Shown: positions 1-11,622, counted from the first letter of the stretch. The stretch: 64,000 nucleotides of DNA from Entomortierella parvispora (GCA_963573315.1 OY752141.1:3100001-3164000); one strand, 5' to 3'. Numbers and translations are program-made. The notes: generated by a model not told the origin, from the sequence alone.

Positions 1-257
1 ACAGATCCGAACAAGTGGCGTGAGTTTCCGAGTCCAGTTCCCTCCTTCTTCCCACACTGCAGCTTCAATTGCTCAAAAGTCGCGTCTTGTTAATCTTTCG
101 GACCTTGATCCTTCTTCCCCCTCTTTTTATCATATGTCACTCCCTAGGATTTCAGGGATTGGTGGCGTTCCTGACAACATGCAACTTTTATACAATTTTG
201 GAGGGGGAGAGAGAATGCAAGAGAATAACTACCATAGACAAAAAAGGTCTATCTATC

Positions 258-1657
258 CTACGACTGGGAGAGGACAATCGCATCGAGGATCTTCTTCGAC
301 TGGGCCTCACACATATCCATCCACTGTTCTTGATCGGCCTGACCCTTCACAAAGAGCCTGCCAACCAAGATGCAGTCGTGGTTCTTTCTGCTCAATTGCC
401 TCAGCAGCGTCATCAACACCGCTTGGTCCTGTGGACTGTAGAGAGACGTAGCAATCTCATCAGCCAATGCCACAATCCCCTGGGCGGCCTCGTAGAGTTG
501 ATCCCACATCCTGGCCAGGTCTGAAGGCTGCAGCGTCACGTCCGAGCGCTGCGAAGAGGCCGAGGGGATCACAATGTCGGCAACGTGTTGGGTATCAAGA
601 CATCTTTGCTGCAACTTCTTGAACAACAGGCGGGTCAACTTCAAATGAGAGTTGGCCTGGATGCTCAATTGCTTCTCCTCTTCCGTCATCTTTTCATCAT
701 TATTCCAGCTGTCATCGCTCTCGTTGCCGCTGTCCTCATCATCATCATCGTCCCTAATGTCGTCCTTCTCGTCGTTGGACTCGATCATCTCCTTGACTTC
801 AGAAATAGCATCCTCCATTGTGGACATCATATCACCCCACTTTTTGGCAACAGCTTCCCGGTTCGACCGACTCGCCTTCTCAAAAATCTCACAAGCCTCC
901 CAGACAATGCCCGTCTTCATCAAATAAACGTCCTTGTTTGCTCCCTCCGATGATGATCCTTGATTCTCCTTGTTCAACCCTTGAGCAACGCCCTTCAAGT
1001 TCAAATTCTTGTTTTGGAGCTGCACCACTCTCTCATCAGGCTGATCCAAGAACGCGTTCAAAAGTCCTGCCACAGCCTCAAAGATATTGTTGGCCAAGAT
1101 TTGAACCTCGCGTTTATAAGTCTGTCCTGCGACCTTGACGGGGATCGAATCCACAAATCCTGCAAGACGGAAACAAGTCTCTCCTAAAGCATCCACCATG
1201 CCAATGACAGTCTTGGATTCCGCAGGAGGCTTACAAGCCAAGGAGACTTTGGTCACATCATTTGCCACCAGCTTTCCCAATCCAGCTAGAAAAAAAAATC
1301 CAAGTGAAAGCAAGTTAGAAAGGGGTTACTTTTTTCTGCCGCAGTTTTCTTTGGGAAAAAGTAAGAGAGAAGACCTGCCGCAGTTGCCTCTTTGACAAGA
1401 GAACGGATGCCGCGCGCTCACTTACCAAGACGATTTCCAAAGGATTGGCCATCCCAGACTTCTTCTTGGGACTCACGAGCGAGGACGGGGGCGACTACGG
1501 GCTCAGATCCGTTCAAATATAAACCACTCTGGAGTTGTTGGATCAGCCCATCCAAGGTCTCGGGCACGGCGGGCACAGAGAGTGGTTGAGGCTCAACGAC
1601 ATAGCCGAGAGCGAGCTGAATCAGTCCGCGAATCTTTAACTGAGCTTCTTCGTTCAT
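258..1657 (-). CDS. Cyclin-D1-binding protein 1 (GCIP/CCNDBP1) family protein
   Basis: Two exons: 1657-1426, then 1285-258, joined in phase over a 140-base intron (donor GTAAGT, acceptor CTAG), giving about 419 residues. The N-terminal part is helical and includes 'EEVWDGQSFGNRLAGLGK' followed by 'VANDVTKVSLACKPP', which resembles the conserved core of the Grap2/cyclin-D-interacting protein family (helical cytoplasmic/nuclear proteins that bind D-type cyclins and dampen proliferation in animals). A strongly acidic Asp/Ser-rich linker lies at about residues 250-290, followed by another helical segment. The start at 1657 (MNEEAQLK...) was chosen because the frame upstream, up to a possible start at 1798, is low-complexity and UTR-like; the longer form cannot be excluded. 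The family call rests on remembered motif resemblance. A fungal role is inference. Confidence 0.75.
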
Positions 1658-1884
1658 AATGTTGATGGAGTTGTTGCTGCCTGATGACTCTTTTGGGTGT
1701 CCTTCCTGTTGTCGCCGATCGGGTTCAAACGAATGATGTCCTTGATGGTTCAAAAGCGAGTTCTTGGACTTGGTCGCTGATGCAAAGAGATGAGGCAACG
1801 GCCTGGAAAAAAAAGAAAAGCTGCGGCTTGGGCGGAAAACAATATCACGTGATTTTTACTATGGTATATAAAATAAATGGCAAG

Positions 1885-3848
1885 CTATTTCTCGGTAACA
1901 ACGTTCGGTACTACTGCCTCGCGTGGGTCGTTGTCCCTAGCACTTCTTCTCGTCAACCCAGAATTGGTAATGCTCTGTCTGCTTCCATCAACGTCGATTT
2001 GTACATGATCCTTTGAGCCTGTCGAAGAAATGGCTGTTGACTTCGCGCTAGGATCGATGGGTTTTTCTTGAATCGAAGTGGTTTTGACCGCGATCTCATT
2101 GCTGCTGATACTGGAGCAAGTATGATACATCCTACTACCCTCGCCCATCTTTTCATCCTCGTGAGTTAGCGGAGGCAATGGAGGAGAGGACGGGGGCTTT
2201 ACTCCTACTTCTGCATCTCCAGGAAGTGTGTGATGTGTTTCTGGGGATTTCATTCCATGTCCACCCCATCCTAGACCCAGCAACGCTAGAGTTGGTGTTG
2301 CCGTATGTGCATGCGGTAATGCAGCTGCTGTCGTATGCGTAGGCGGTGGTGGTGCATCGTAGCTCTGAGATGTGTCTGGCAACACTTTCACATCTGGTAT
2401 AGAAGAAACGGTCGACTTATTGGCAATAAATTCAACCATGGCTTCCCTGATATCCGAGGTGACCTGCATCACGTCCATTGCATTCGCCACACTGATTTGG
2501 CAAGTCAATGTAATAGTGCTCACTGAACAATCTGTCACCAAAAGTGCACAGTGCCTCCCATCATACAGAGGATGTGCCCTTGCGAATTTGAGAAAAAATT
2601 GTCGTATCCTTGGCACAGATGCTGTATAATCCACATATAGTTTGCACTCTCCTATTTGCTGAGAGGAGTTCCTGGACCAATTTTGAAAGATCTAAAGGAA
2701 TTGAAATAGGTGTTATCGCAAAGATTTCTTCGGACACATAAGGGAAAGATAAGTATGGAGAATAATAAAACCTACGTTGGCCAAGAACCAGGTCAAAGGA
2801 ATGACTAGTCGGCGCTCGTCCAAAGTCCTGACGATGACGTACTGCGATTGGATCTCCTCGATATGTCCGACCTCGCCATTCACTGTCACTTGATCCTCTA
2901 GCAGGAATGGTTGTGTCAACGCAATCGTCAGCGAGGCCAATGCGTTCTATAGAACAAATATCCAAGGAAGCAAGCAGGTCAGTTTCTTGTCTGTTTTCAA
3001 GTTTTTTGTCCCCTGTCCTGTGACTTTCTTCCACTACCTTTCTCCTGTTTCTTCCCTAACGATTACCTCAATAGATGGCTTTGCCGCAAATCCCAGCAAC
3101 AAGGCCGACACACTGGCGGAAGCCAACAGGGAAACGCCTACTTGCCACGCGTTTGGGAAGGTCATGGCAATGCCAGATAGTCCTAATAACCAAACCATGC
3201 CCTGAACGATCCTAGTCATGACCACAATCTGAGTTTCGACTTCCCTAGCGCGTTTTGGTGCTGAATCCTTGAGATGGCTGTTACTCCTGCCCACGGCCAA
3301 GGATCCACATTTGATCAACATCACCAACAGGTACGAGATCGTAAATAGTAAGATGATAATGAGCACATGGTTCAACGTGCCGTAAACGCCCAAGGGTAAA
3401 GTCACCAGCTGAATCGTGATCAATAGTGCTATCACTGGAAACATTATGAACGTTGGTTTCTTGCTGCAACGGAGCGAGGAAAGCAACAAAAAGTTAGTTA
3501 TGGATCATTGTTTTTTTACAGGCGCTTTACGGTGGCCTAGTTTACCAGTATTTTACAATATCATCATCGAATTGCCATATAGTCCTTTTGGCAATTCGTT
3601 TGAAGATAAAAGTGAGGACGAGATGAAGAAGAATGGCGCCGGCGGTGACTCCAAGGATTACAAATGCGGCAGACACTGTGGCCTGATGAGGGCATGTGTG
3701 GGAAGAAAAAGAAAAATTAGTCCTGACGAAAATGAACGCAGAGGCTCTTCCTGGCGGGGGGTTTTTTTTATGATCTCCAACGTACCATTGGTTTGGAAGC
3801 TGGAACTCCTGTTGGGTTCAACGACGGATCTGTCGAGTTTGTATCCAT
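1885..3848 (-). CDS. MscS-type mechanosensitive ion channel, bacterial-like
   Basis: Five exons on the minus strand: 3848-3786, 3682-3546, 3463-3067, 2946-2776 and 2691-1885. All joins are in phase and give 524 residues. Exon 2 carries a first membrane helix ending in a basic stretch. Exon 3 has two or three more helices and the pore-lining-like 'VSLLASASVSALLLGFAAK'. Exon 4 carries the beta domain with 'GHIEEIQSQYVIVRTLDERR' and 'LVIPLTWF'. In bacterial MscS relatives the matching segments read roughly 'GRIEEIT..YVVVR.WD.RRLV.P..YF', so the domain order and key glycines agree. I see no EF-hand of the kind found in fission-yeast Msy1/Msy2. The last exon ends in a long Pro/Ser/Thr-rich tail of about 170 residues. 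The expected role is turgor relief under hypo-osmotic shock at the plasma or an internal membrane. Start chosen at ATG 3848, in phase with exon 2. Confidence 0.88.
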
Positions 3849-4229
3849 GATATATATAGAGAGAGAATGGGAGTGTCCTCGAATTGGATGCTTTGTAGGT
3901 GATTGTATGTAACGCGACCGATAAAAATCGAGTATCGGTGCAGGGGGTGATGGAGAGAGTGCGCAGGAAAGAAAGAAAAAAAATGAGAGAAAAGAAAGAA
4001 AACGGGCGCAAATAGAGATTCTGGTGGCGCAACAACAGGGGCGAGTGCAGAGATCACACTTGCCCCTCTCTTTTTAGACTATCAGCATGGTGCCACATGA
4101 CACAGAGGCAAAAAGAAGGCAAAAACCAGGGGAATTTCCCTTCCAAGCATCATGACCCGACCTCTTGACAGAACAAGATATTTGCAAGCTCCAATGGATA
4201 TTTGCAGATTCAGATTTATTGCATCTTCC
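3849..4229. other. Intergenic spacer
   Basis: About 380 bases between the start of the MscS-type gene and the stop of the next minus-strand gene. It contains a TATATATAGAG stretch close to the MscS start (about 3850-3863) and purine-rich runs. No coding frame is supported. Confidence 0.5.
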
Positions 4230-6351
4230 TTAAATCGTCTCATGGACGTTCAGGTCATTATCTATAAATAAAGGATCGTCTCCACAGCTCTCATCATGAA
4301 GGTGACCACTGCCAGCAGTTGCGGTCGATGATGACGGGAGAGTGCTTCGGGGGTATCTCGGCGCCTTGGACGAGGCTACAATGCCGGAGAAAAAAGAGGC
4401 AGAGGAGCCGCGTCCACCCCCTAGGGCTCCCATGCGACGCTGTTGATTCACGGTCTGCGAATGGTACTGTTGACTATGGGAATCATTCGCAAAAGGGTAA
4501 GCCGTCCATGTGTTCTGATAATGAAGCCATCGCCGCTTTTCCGATTCTCCGTTGCTGTTTTTGGTGACAACGGTTGCGAAATCTTCAGTATTCAACAAAT
4601 CCTCGTCGTTATCATCTCCCATAGGATTGATGTGAACAGCAGGCCTCAGAGGACGAAGGCCAAGTTCACTTTCCTTGACGTTCTTCCAGGCTTCCTTCAA
4701 AACCTGTACACCCTCCTCTCGCTCAACACCGAACCCTTTCCGGAGCCATTCACCTTCGACTCGAACTACCACATGACGTAATGGTTCTGATCTTGCGGCT
4801 CTATTCGGAGTTGACGATGGAGATTCAAGTGTCGCTCCCTCACTTGGTCGCTGATCTCGAGCCCACCAGATATCCGACAAGGTGGCAATACCCCAGTTTT
4901 TATACTTCAGCCAACTCGATACGCCCCCGTTGCCGTTATTCGCGCCTTCCAGAGGCAATGAGTCCATCTCTGTAATCGAGAGTAATGGAATGGAGACGGG
5001 CTTGTTCAACGGAAAGTAGAACGAGTGAATTGTCAGGTGTAGCGAGCTCACCGTGATCTGGTCGTCTGCGTAAAGAATCGAGGGAGGAGGTGGGGGGTAT
5101 CCAGTCATGAGCGCCTGACCCGGAGAATGGCCCGTAGGCGATAAAGGCGGTGAAGCGGTAGCAGTCAGTGCGTCTTTCTTTCCTGAGCTAGGTAAAGGTT
5201 TAGGCACCTGTTGTCTTGTCTTGGTTTTGTTTGACTGACGATTCTGTTGCTGTTGCTGTTGTTGCTGTTGCTTCTGCTGGTTGGTGGTTGAAGCAGGAGT
5301 AGACGCAGAGGGAGCGAGTGATTTTTTGATACTATTGACAGGAGCCATGACAGGGATGACCGGCAGCGTTGGGGGAGGGGCAGCGCGATAAAAGTCTGCA
5401 TCCATGTCGTCCTCGCTATCACTGTCTTGCCACGGTGATGTTGGGATACTGGATTGAGACGCAGCAGGCGACGGCATATACGATGGAGGTGTCGGTGGCG
5501 GAAGTGGATCGACAGGTTGCTGAAGCTGTGCGGGCTGCGGTGGGGGAACTGCCAGCTGCGTAGAGCTTTTGCGGGGAACAGCAATCTCTCTTTGCGATGT
5601 TGACAACGGATCGCTGCGGCTCTGCGCTGACGAAGATGAAGAGGAGGACGACGACGAAGACATGATTGGTGGCGTTGGATGTGGGTGTGGGTGTGACTGT
5701 AAAATCCTAGCGGGTGCTTTGGGCGCAGCACGAGAGAGTCCAGTTGGCACAAGCGACGGAGATGCGCTGGGGGTTGAGGCTGCTGACGTGCGCGCACTCG
5801 ACGACTTGGAGCTGGTGGACTTGCTCGCAAGCTGCCGTTGGCCTGATCTTGAAGACAAAGCGGATGCCGGTGGCTCAGGGGTCCGACTGGTCGATGACGT
5901 GCTGCTCTTCGCCTGGTCCACGGAGGGCGAGGAGGTGCTCACCGCTGGGAAAAACGTCGAGGCACTCACAGGGTCTTGGAAAGTCCGTCGTGAAGGGGAG
6001 GGTGATATATTTGATCCAGACGAAAAATCAAAGGGCGGTATTGCGGAGGAAATACTCGGGAGTCTTCCATTGTCAGCTGAATCTGTCGAAGGAAAAGGAG
6101 GCTGTGTTGAGGATCGTGTAGCTGCAGTAGAGGAAGGCGAGGAAACATTGAGTGCCGAGGAGATTGGAGAGGAGTTTGGGGGAGCGTGATAGTCTAGAGA
6201 ACTAAAAAAGTCTAGTGAGCTATCATTGAAGCTCTGCTGCCGCTGGACTTGATGTGGCAGATGATGCTGAGGAGCTGGCAATTGCTGGGGTTGCTGCTGT
6301 ACCTTTTGCGATGGTGGTTGTTGATAATGCTGGTGCTGTAGCTGTTGGGGT

Positions 6352-6383
<32 letters not shown>

Positions 6384-7244
6384 TTGTGGTGGTTGCTGTG
6401 GTTGCTGTCGCTGTTTGGACTTATCACGAGCATCGGTGACCGGTGCCACTTTAGCGACCGGCTTTAAAGACGGTGCGGTCCAAGATCCAAGGGTGGGGCT
6501 AAAAAAGTCGTCAAAATGACCCATGGATGACGAATCTTTCGGCAACGATGGTAGCGCGGTAGTCGCTGACGTCTTTCGGACAGGGGCGGCCGGTACATGC
6601 GGTGCTGGCGTTGGTGCTGGGGCTGGTGCCGAGGGCTTTTTGACTTGCTCAGGCGCCACAGTGCCGCTGCTACTTGGAAAGCTACCTCTGATGTTCCTAT
6701 TGGTGCTGTTACTGTGGCTGCCGCTGCTCTTTGAGCCGGCGGAAGGCTGTCCGAAGTCCACCAGGTATGGTTGCACCGGATTAAAGACATCATCTGCCAG
6801 GGGGTTGTTGTTGTGCACAAAGGGTGTCCTCGTGGTGCTGGTGGTTGGGGTGGAAGTGGTGCCACTGCCTGTGCGTCTCTCAACCTTCTCCGTCCTGGCG
6901 GGCAATTGCGTGGATGAAAGTGCATTTGCCGTCGACTTTGGAAAGGGATAGCTACTGCTGTTGTTGTTACTGTTGATATTACCACTGCCACTCGCACTGG
7001 CTGGCTTACTTTCAGAAAAGCCAAAACCGAGAGGGCCGATCAGATAGTCATCTGCATCAAAGGTAAAGGCACTGTGCTGTCGAGAGTTGTTTGGTTGGCG
7101 CTGTTGTTGTGGGTGTAACTGGTGGAGTTGTGGAGATTGAGGAGGATGTTGCTGTTGTGGCAATGGGGTCTGTGCAGGATGCTGCTGGGGTCGCCTGGCA
7201 GATGGCCGCAAACCAGAGCTGGGGTGAGTGCCTTTGCCAGACAT
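4230..7244 (-). CDS. Large Ser/Gln/Pro-rich protein with C-terminal PH-like domain
   Basis: Single-exon gene of 1004 residues. The start at 7244 (MSGKGTHPSSG) was preferred to the open frame further upstream, which reads like leader sequence and contains a possible 5' UTR donor near 7477. Roughly residues 1-715 are disordered: polyglutamine/proline tracts around residues 275-310, a run of 12 serines near residue 530 and a second glutamine tract near residue 655. The only globular part is about residues 720-870: beta-rich, beginning 'ILYADDQITVSSLHLTIHSF' and including a Trp-rich 'WLKYKNWGIATLSDIWW' and a helix 'GVQVLKEAWKNV'. This pattern resembles a PH-like fold seen in uncharacterised fungal and some bacterial proteins, but I cannot name the family. 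Function unknown; a scaffold or regulatory role is only a guess. Confidence 0.8.
6310..6420 (-). repeat. CAG/CAA glutamine-codon repeat tract
   Basis: A run of CTG/TTG triplets on the plus strand encodes a Gln/Pro tract in the 4230-7244 protein. Interruptions by CCA/CCT (Pro) codons and mixed CAG/CAA use suggest a moderately stable coding microsatellite. A second, shorter tract lies at about 5240-5285 in the same gene. Confidence 0.85.
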
Positions 7245-8431
7245 TCTGTCACAAGGAGAGGAAGAGGCGTTTGGTGGGAAAGTTGTGGGGGAGCAGGAAG
7301 GACGGAAATAGCAGCGAGGTCCGAGGTAATTATGCAAAGGGTTCGAAAGGAGAACGAGGAGAAAGTGCAAATGCAAAGGGTTGCGCACTTTTGGCCGGAG
7401 GGTGTGCCACGCTCCAGTGAAAGGGCCAAGCTCGCGTTGCGGTGCGGTGCAGCAGGGTACAAAGGCAGGGTGCTTACGTGGCAGATACTGTTGCTTTGTT
7501 GAGATGACGGGGAATGAGAGAATGATTGCTAATGAATGAAAGAGAACAGACAGAGGAAGACAGAAGAAGGAAACAAGGGTGGGTTGACAATGGAACAATG
7601 AATGCAAGTAAGAATTGCGCTGCGTTTTGCATGCAAAAAAAGAAAGGGTTCACCTGACCTCCGTCTTGGCCTGTGCCAGTGTGCCTGCCTGCTCTTTGCT
7701 CCTGCTGACTGGTCTGGCTCGACAGGCTCGACAGGCTGATGGCTTGCGCAATAGATATTGTCCTCTCTGTAGCCACTTGCGGGCAAGTGCAATGAGGAAA
7801 TGACAGCGGGGCAGACAAAACAACAGGATGGACAGGCAGACGGACAATAATAAGACGGACGCGTGAACACAAACCGTAGAATGTTGGAACAAGGGTCTCT
7901 TCCTTCGAAGCGAAGCGGGCAGCAAACCTTGGAAGGAAGGAACATGACACGTGATCTTACTTCTCTCACGCACCCTTAAGGATGCACGAAGAGACAGACG
8001 AGGGACAAGAAGACAAGAATATGAAGACCGGGCTGGGATAGGGGTGTGAGTGAAGGATGGTCTTCCTCCCCCTTGGTTACCCTCCGTGTCCCTTTCTCCT
8101 CCTTGCCCCTTTTCCCCCTCTTGCTCCCGGTCTTTGTCCCACTGTTGAACTCTGGTGAGTCCATGATGCGCTTTGAATGCCCTTTCGTGTTTTCGACGAA
8201 GCTGGTTGGTTCGTGGTCCTGTGTGAGGACCTCCCCAAATCATTTGCCCTTCTTTCCTAATCAAATTCAAATCTCACCACTCTCTCTTTCTCACCTCCCC
8301 ACTCCTCCCTATTCATCTCTTTCCCTCCCGTCCATCTTTCGAGGCCCCGATCTTTTTCTTGTAGCAGAATCACCAACAACAACATCAATAATAACCATAC
8401 CAATCACCGTACCAGGAAACGTTAACCCGCC
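7245..8431. other. Divergent intergenic region (1.2 kb)
   Basis: Separates the minus-strand low-complexity gene from the plus-strand export-adaptor gene, so it should hold both promoters and leaders. The part nearest 8431 is very pyrimidine-rich (CT tracts at 8080-8340), typical of fungal core promoters and leaders. Open frames here are short, overlapping and of unusual composition; none is supported as a gene. Confidence 0.5.
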
Positions 8432-10192
8432 ATGAACCGCATCGACCAGAGCTTGGACGACATCATCAAGATGCAAAAGCACGAGAAGAAGAAGGCCATC
8501 TCTTCCAAGAAGGACGTTTCTGCTGCAAAATCCACCAAGAACACCATTCCCAAAAAAGTAGCCGGAGGCGTCAAATCCAGAGCTGCCATTCGCACTGAAC
8601 GTGCAATCCGGACCTCAAAGCCCAACTCCCCCTATGCGGTAAGGTCGGACGATACTACATGTCCAAGAAGAGAGCCACTGCAGATTGGAAAGAGTTCCTG
8701 ACATGTTATGACGATGCTATATTTTTTGTTAGAAACCCACTGCCAAGAAAGAGACTGCCTTATTCACAGCATCGTACCAAGCATCGAAGGCTCCTGTGAA
8801 GGAAATCTTCACCGCCGGATACATTGCAAATCCAAAGGGTCCCCTCAAATTGTTCACCACCAACTACAAAGCGGGACTAAAGGCTGGGGCTCAACAACAG
8901 CAGCAACAGCAAAGACAGGCATCTGGATCTCAGTTGACTTCAAAACCCGTCCGGCTCGTTACTACCCAGCAAGTTAAGAAAGAATCCAGGAACCCGTCTT
9001 CCCTGACCACTCTCCATACTCGCAACGAGCGTATCCCAACCGGCCCACGAAATCCTGAGCCTCTGACCCATTCAGGAGGACGGTACAGCGATAGGCGTCA
9101 GGATGACACATATGTTGATCGTCGCTCAACACATGGAAACCAGAGCGGATCTTTGAACACTCGCCATGGCAACAGCAACAACATCAGCAGCAACAGCGGC
9201 AACAGCCACGCAAGTAATGGTCACAGTAACAACTCTCAGAGGAACGCAGGCAGCCACCCTGAACGAAATTTACGCCAAGAGTCTTCACCTCGTGTTCAGT
9301 TGAGCACAAAAGCACCGGCGCCTGCGTCAGTGCACACTAACGTGGACATGGACATCGATATGGAGGATACACCAATTGCAATCAGAGGCTCTGCTCCAGG
9401 AACGAACGTTGCCTTCAGGGGAGAGAGTGGACCTGTCACCGTTGAGATTGAGAACTTGGACCCAGAGACTACTGCTGATGATGTCAAGGTGAGAGTTAAT
9501 CGCGTTGGTGTGTTTTTGGGTATTATCTTCCAAGCTCATCGAAGTCATTTCTTAACCTCCACATTCCTTGCATTCTAGTACGTTTGCTCGAGGTTCGGAG
9601 AAATCAAGTCTTGTGTCTGCACGCATGGATTTTCTCAGGTCACGTACGCTAGGAAAGCTGCTGGTTTGGCAGCCATCGAGAACCTCAATGGAAAGAAGGC
9701 AGACAACGGTATGGAAGCACTACTCGGAGGGATACAGCTCCATGGTTTTGAACTTGTGAATTAACTCTGTACTTTTCGTTCTATAGGAAAAATTCTCAGA
9801 GTGACAATGCGTGCCAACGCTATTATTCATGAGGAACCTGTTACTCAAGTGTCTCATGTACCAAGTGCCATTGCAGGACCTATGAAGATCCTGACAAAGG
9901 CCGTTCAGGGAACGTAAGTCTTTTTTTTTATTATTATTGTCAGTTTCAACCGCGCGCAAGAGATTTGTCTGACCCTTGTCTCTACTCCTGATGTCACAGT
10001 ATGACAAACGCCGGAACTCTCTATTCAGATCAGCTTCTTGCCGCCCAGCAAATGCTCAAGGTCCAGCAACACAGGATGGCACAGCTTGCGCACGAAGAAC
10101 AGCGCATCTCTTCCCTGCGCTCGCAGACAAATCCCCAATTGAGCAACCTGACCTCGCTTTCGACCTCAGGTGTGAACCGAGGCTTTTTTTAA
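8432..10192 (+). CDS. YRA1: mRNA export adaptor, Yra1/ALYREF family (UAP56-binding motif + RRM)
   Basis: Five exons: 8432-8638, 8733-9488, 9579-9708, 9787-9913 and 10000-10192. All joins are in phase; 470 residues. The N-terminus 'MNRIDQSLDDIIKMQKHEK' contains the short UAP56/Sub2-binding motif (S/M-x-SLDDIIK) that defines ALYREF/Yra1/UIF-type adaptors, which couple spliced mRNA to the Mex67 export receptor in the nucleus. A Gln- and Asn/Ser-rich basic middle follows. An RRM-like domain at about residues 305-380 reads 'VTVEIENLDPETTADDVK', then 'FGEIKSCVCTHGFSQVTY' and 'ARKAAGLAAIENLNGKKADN'. The RRM is diverged: no clear aromatic RNP1 octamer is visible. The Gln-rich C-terminus ends 'GVNRGFF'. 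Calling it the Yra1 orthologue rather than a paralogue is inference. Confidence 0.82.
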
Positions 10193-10288
10193 ATAACTTA
10201 ACTCCTCGACGTCATATTGGGGAGAATAGCTAATAAACCAACTAACAACCAACAACAGCAGACTTGATGAATCAGGCATTGGAGCCGG

Positions 10289-10307
10289 AAAAAAAAAAAA
10301 AAAAAAA
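10289..10307 (+). repeat. Homopolymeric A run
   Basis: Nineteen consecutive A bases about 100 bases downstream of the export-adaptor stop codon. It could be 3' UTR sequence or a replication-slippage run; its length may be unreliable in the assembly. Confidence 0.8.
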
Positions 10308-10632
10308 GAAAACTTCAGAGTGAAAGGGAGCGCTCGCAGCCAGCCAGGCAGTCCAAGGGGTCTGTGCCTCGTCCTGATGGCGGTGCTGACAACGGAGGCA
10401 TGGGAATGTGGAATGCAAGAACCAGAAGAAGCCCATTCTCGTTTTTCATCTCCATTTTTGCTCCATTCGCCCGACTCCGCTCTGCGACGTGACACGAAAG
10501 GAGAGACGAACAGCCAAAAGGCGGGTCCATCTGCTCCACACGGCCCGCTCTTGGTCTTTTTTGTGCGACTTCAAAGCCAATCTTCCGCTCCAATGACAAG
10601 GTTTCGTTTTCGATCTGTTTGGTCGACACAAG

Positions 10633-10640
10633 TATAAAAG
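10633..10640 (+). promoter_or_regulatory. TATA box (TATAAAAG)
   Basis: A perfect TATAAAAG element 107 bases upstream of the ATG at 10747, followed by a T-rich initiator-like stretch. Its position and match make it the best core-promoter candidate in the window. That it drives strong transcription is inferred. Confidence 0.75.
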
Positions 10641-10746
10641 GGGCTGCGACCTTTTTTTTTTTTTTTTTTCATCATCCAATCTTCTTTACCAAGCAGACGC
10701 ACCCACAACGACACAACTCGCAACACACCTTCACAGCAAAGCAACA

Positions 10747-11622
10747 ATGTCGCCTATCGCCGCCGATACCATCTCTGCCAGTGCCTTGGACCTGCCCGAT
10801 GTGCACCAAACCAACGTCGAGGACTTGCAGTCGATCCTGGATTCTGAGACGTCCAAGCTAGAGTCGACCATGTCCCATGAACAAGTCATGGAAGTCACTC
10901 GACTTTTGAACCAATCTCTCTCTTCTTCTTCCTCAACCGTCCTCCGTCCCCTGACTCGATTGGCCTTTGATGAGTCCTTCAAGGATCTTCAGGAGAGTCT
11001 AAAGCTGTTCCTCGGTTCCCCAGCCTGCGCCCATCTAGAGACTTTGGAATACAAATCTGCAGGGACCAGTTTCGCCAAAATCTTGCTCTCCCCTTCCACC
11101 ACAGTCTCTGCCTCGCTGCTGTCATCCGAGGACCCTACAGAACAGGTCAAAAAGCAGAAGGAAACTGCTACTGCCGCAACTGGTCTTCGTGTCGAGGATA
11201 TCACCGAAGAGTTGATCAAAACCCACGTACCGTTCTACAAGTCGATCAAGGTCTTGAAATTGGGTTATAACGCTGAAGCCCCCCAGGGTCCTCAGGATGT
11301 GGCGATCTTGAACGCATTGTTGAAGCACTTGCCTCACCTCGAGGAGTTTTTGTTGGCTCACTCTCTGGATGATCTGGTCTTGTTTGAGGGTCTCGATTTG
11401 TCAAAGTTGAAGAAGGTCACCGTGACCTTTAACAATGAGTGTGGGTTGGATGAGGAAGAACTCGAGTCCAAGATCAGGGATTTGTTGAAGTCGTCGGCTT
11501 TGGAGTCTTTGACAATTGATTTGGATGACCGGGAGTCCAACTACTATTTGAACTTGAGCCGTGATCGTCAGTTCCAGGCCTTCTTAAGACGCTTCACCGG
11601 TGATCGTAACCAACAAGCATAG
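10747..11622 (+). CDS. Hypothetical protein, intronless, LRR-like C-terminal half
   Basis: Open frame of 291 residues with no intron, behind a canonical TATA box. The N-terminal third is helical and acidic with a Ser run near residue 58. The C-terminal half has leucine-spaced strands such as 'HLPHLEEFLLAHSLDDLVLF' and 'LSKLKKVTVTF', suggesting a short leucine-rich or ribonuclease-inhibitor-like fold. There is no signal peptide or membrane helix, so it is probably cytosolic. I do not recognise a named family. The coding sequence favours C-ending codons and is more regular than its neighbours, consistent with good expression (inference). Its stop lies only 101 bases from the convergent stop of the channel gene at 11724. 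Confidence 0.85.
   Translation: MSPIAADTISASALDLPDVHQTNVEDLQSILDSETSKLESTMSHEQVMEVTRLLNQSLSSSSSTVLRPLTRLAFDESFKDLQESLKLFLGSPACAHLETLEYKSAGTSFAKILLSPSTTVSASLLSSEDPTEQVKKQKETATAATGLRVEDITEELIKTHVPFYKSIKVLKLGYNAEAPQGPQDVAILNALLKHLPHLEEFLLAHSLDDLVLFEGLDLSKLKKVTVTFNNECGLDEEELESKIRDLLKSSALESLTIDLDDRESNYYLNLSRDRQFQAFLRRFTGDRNQQA

Larger units (their letters stand above)
10193..10746. other. Intergenic region between export-adaptor gene and 10747 gene
   Basis: About 550 bases holding the 3' end of the upstream gene and the promoter of the downstream one. It contains the A run near 10289, a TATA element at 10633-10640 and an 18-base T run at 10652-10669. No coding frame is supported. Confidence 0.6.

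Noticed and set aside
5569-6189. 206-codon plus-strand open frame, acidic, within the 4230-7244 gene
   Set aside because: It is the antisense of Ser/Pro/Gln-rich codons, whose reverse complement avoids stops. It has no domain, no start context and no introns.
4230-7607. Longer version of the low-complexity gene starting at 7607
   Set aside because: The added 121 residues are leader-like and a donor-like GTAAGC occurs near 7477. MSGKGTH at 7244 is the better start.
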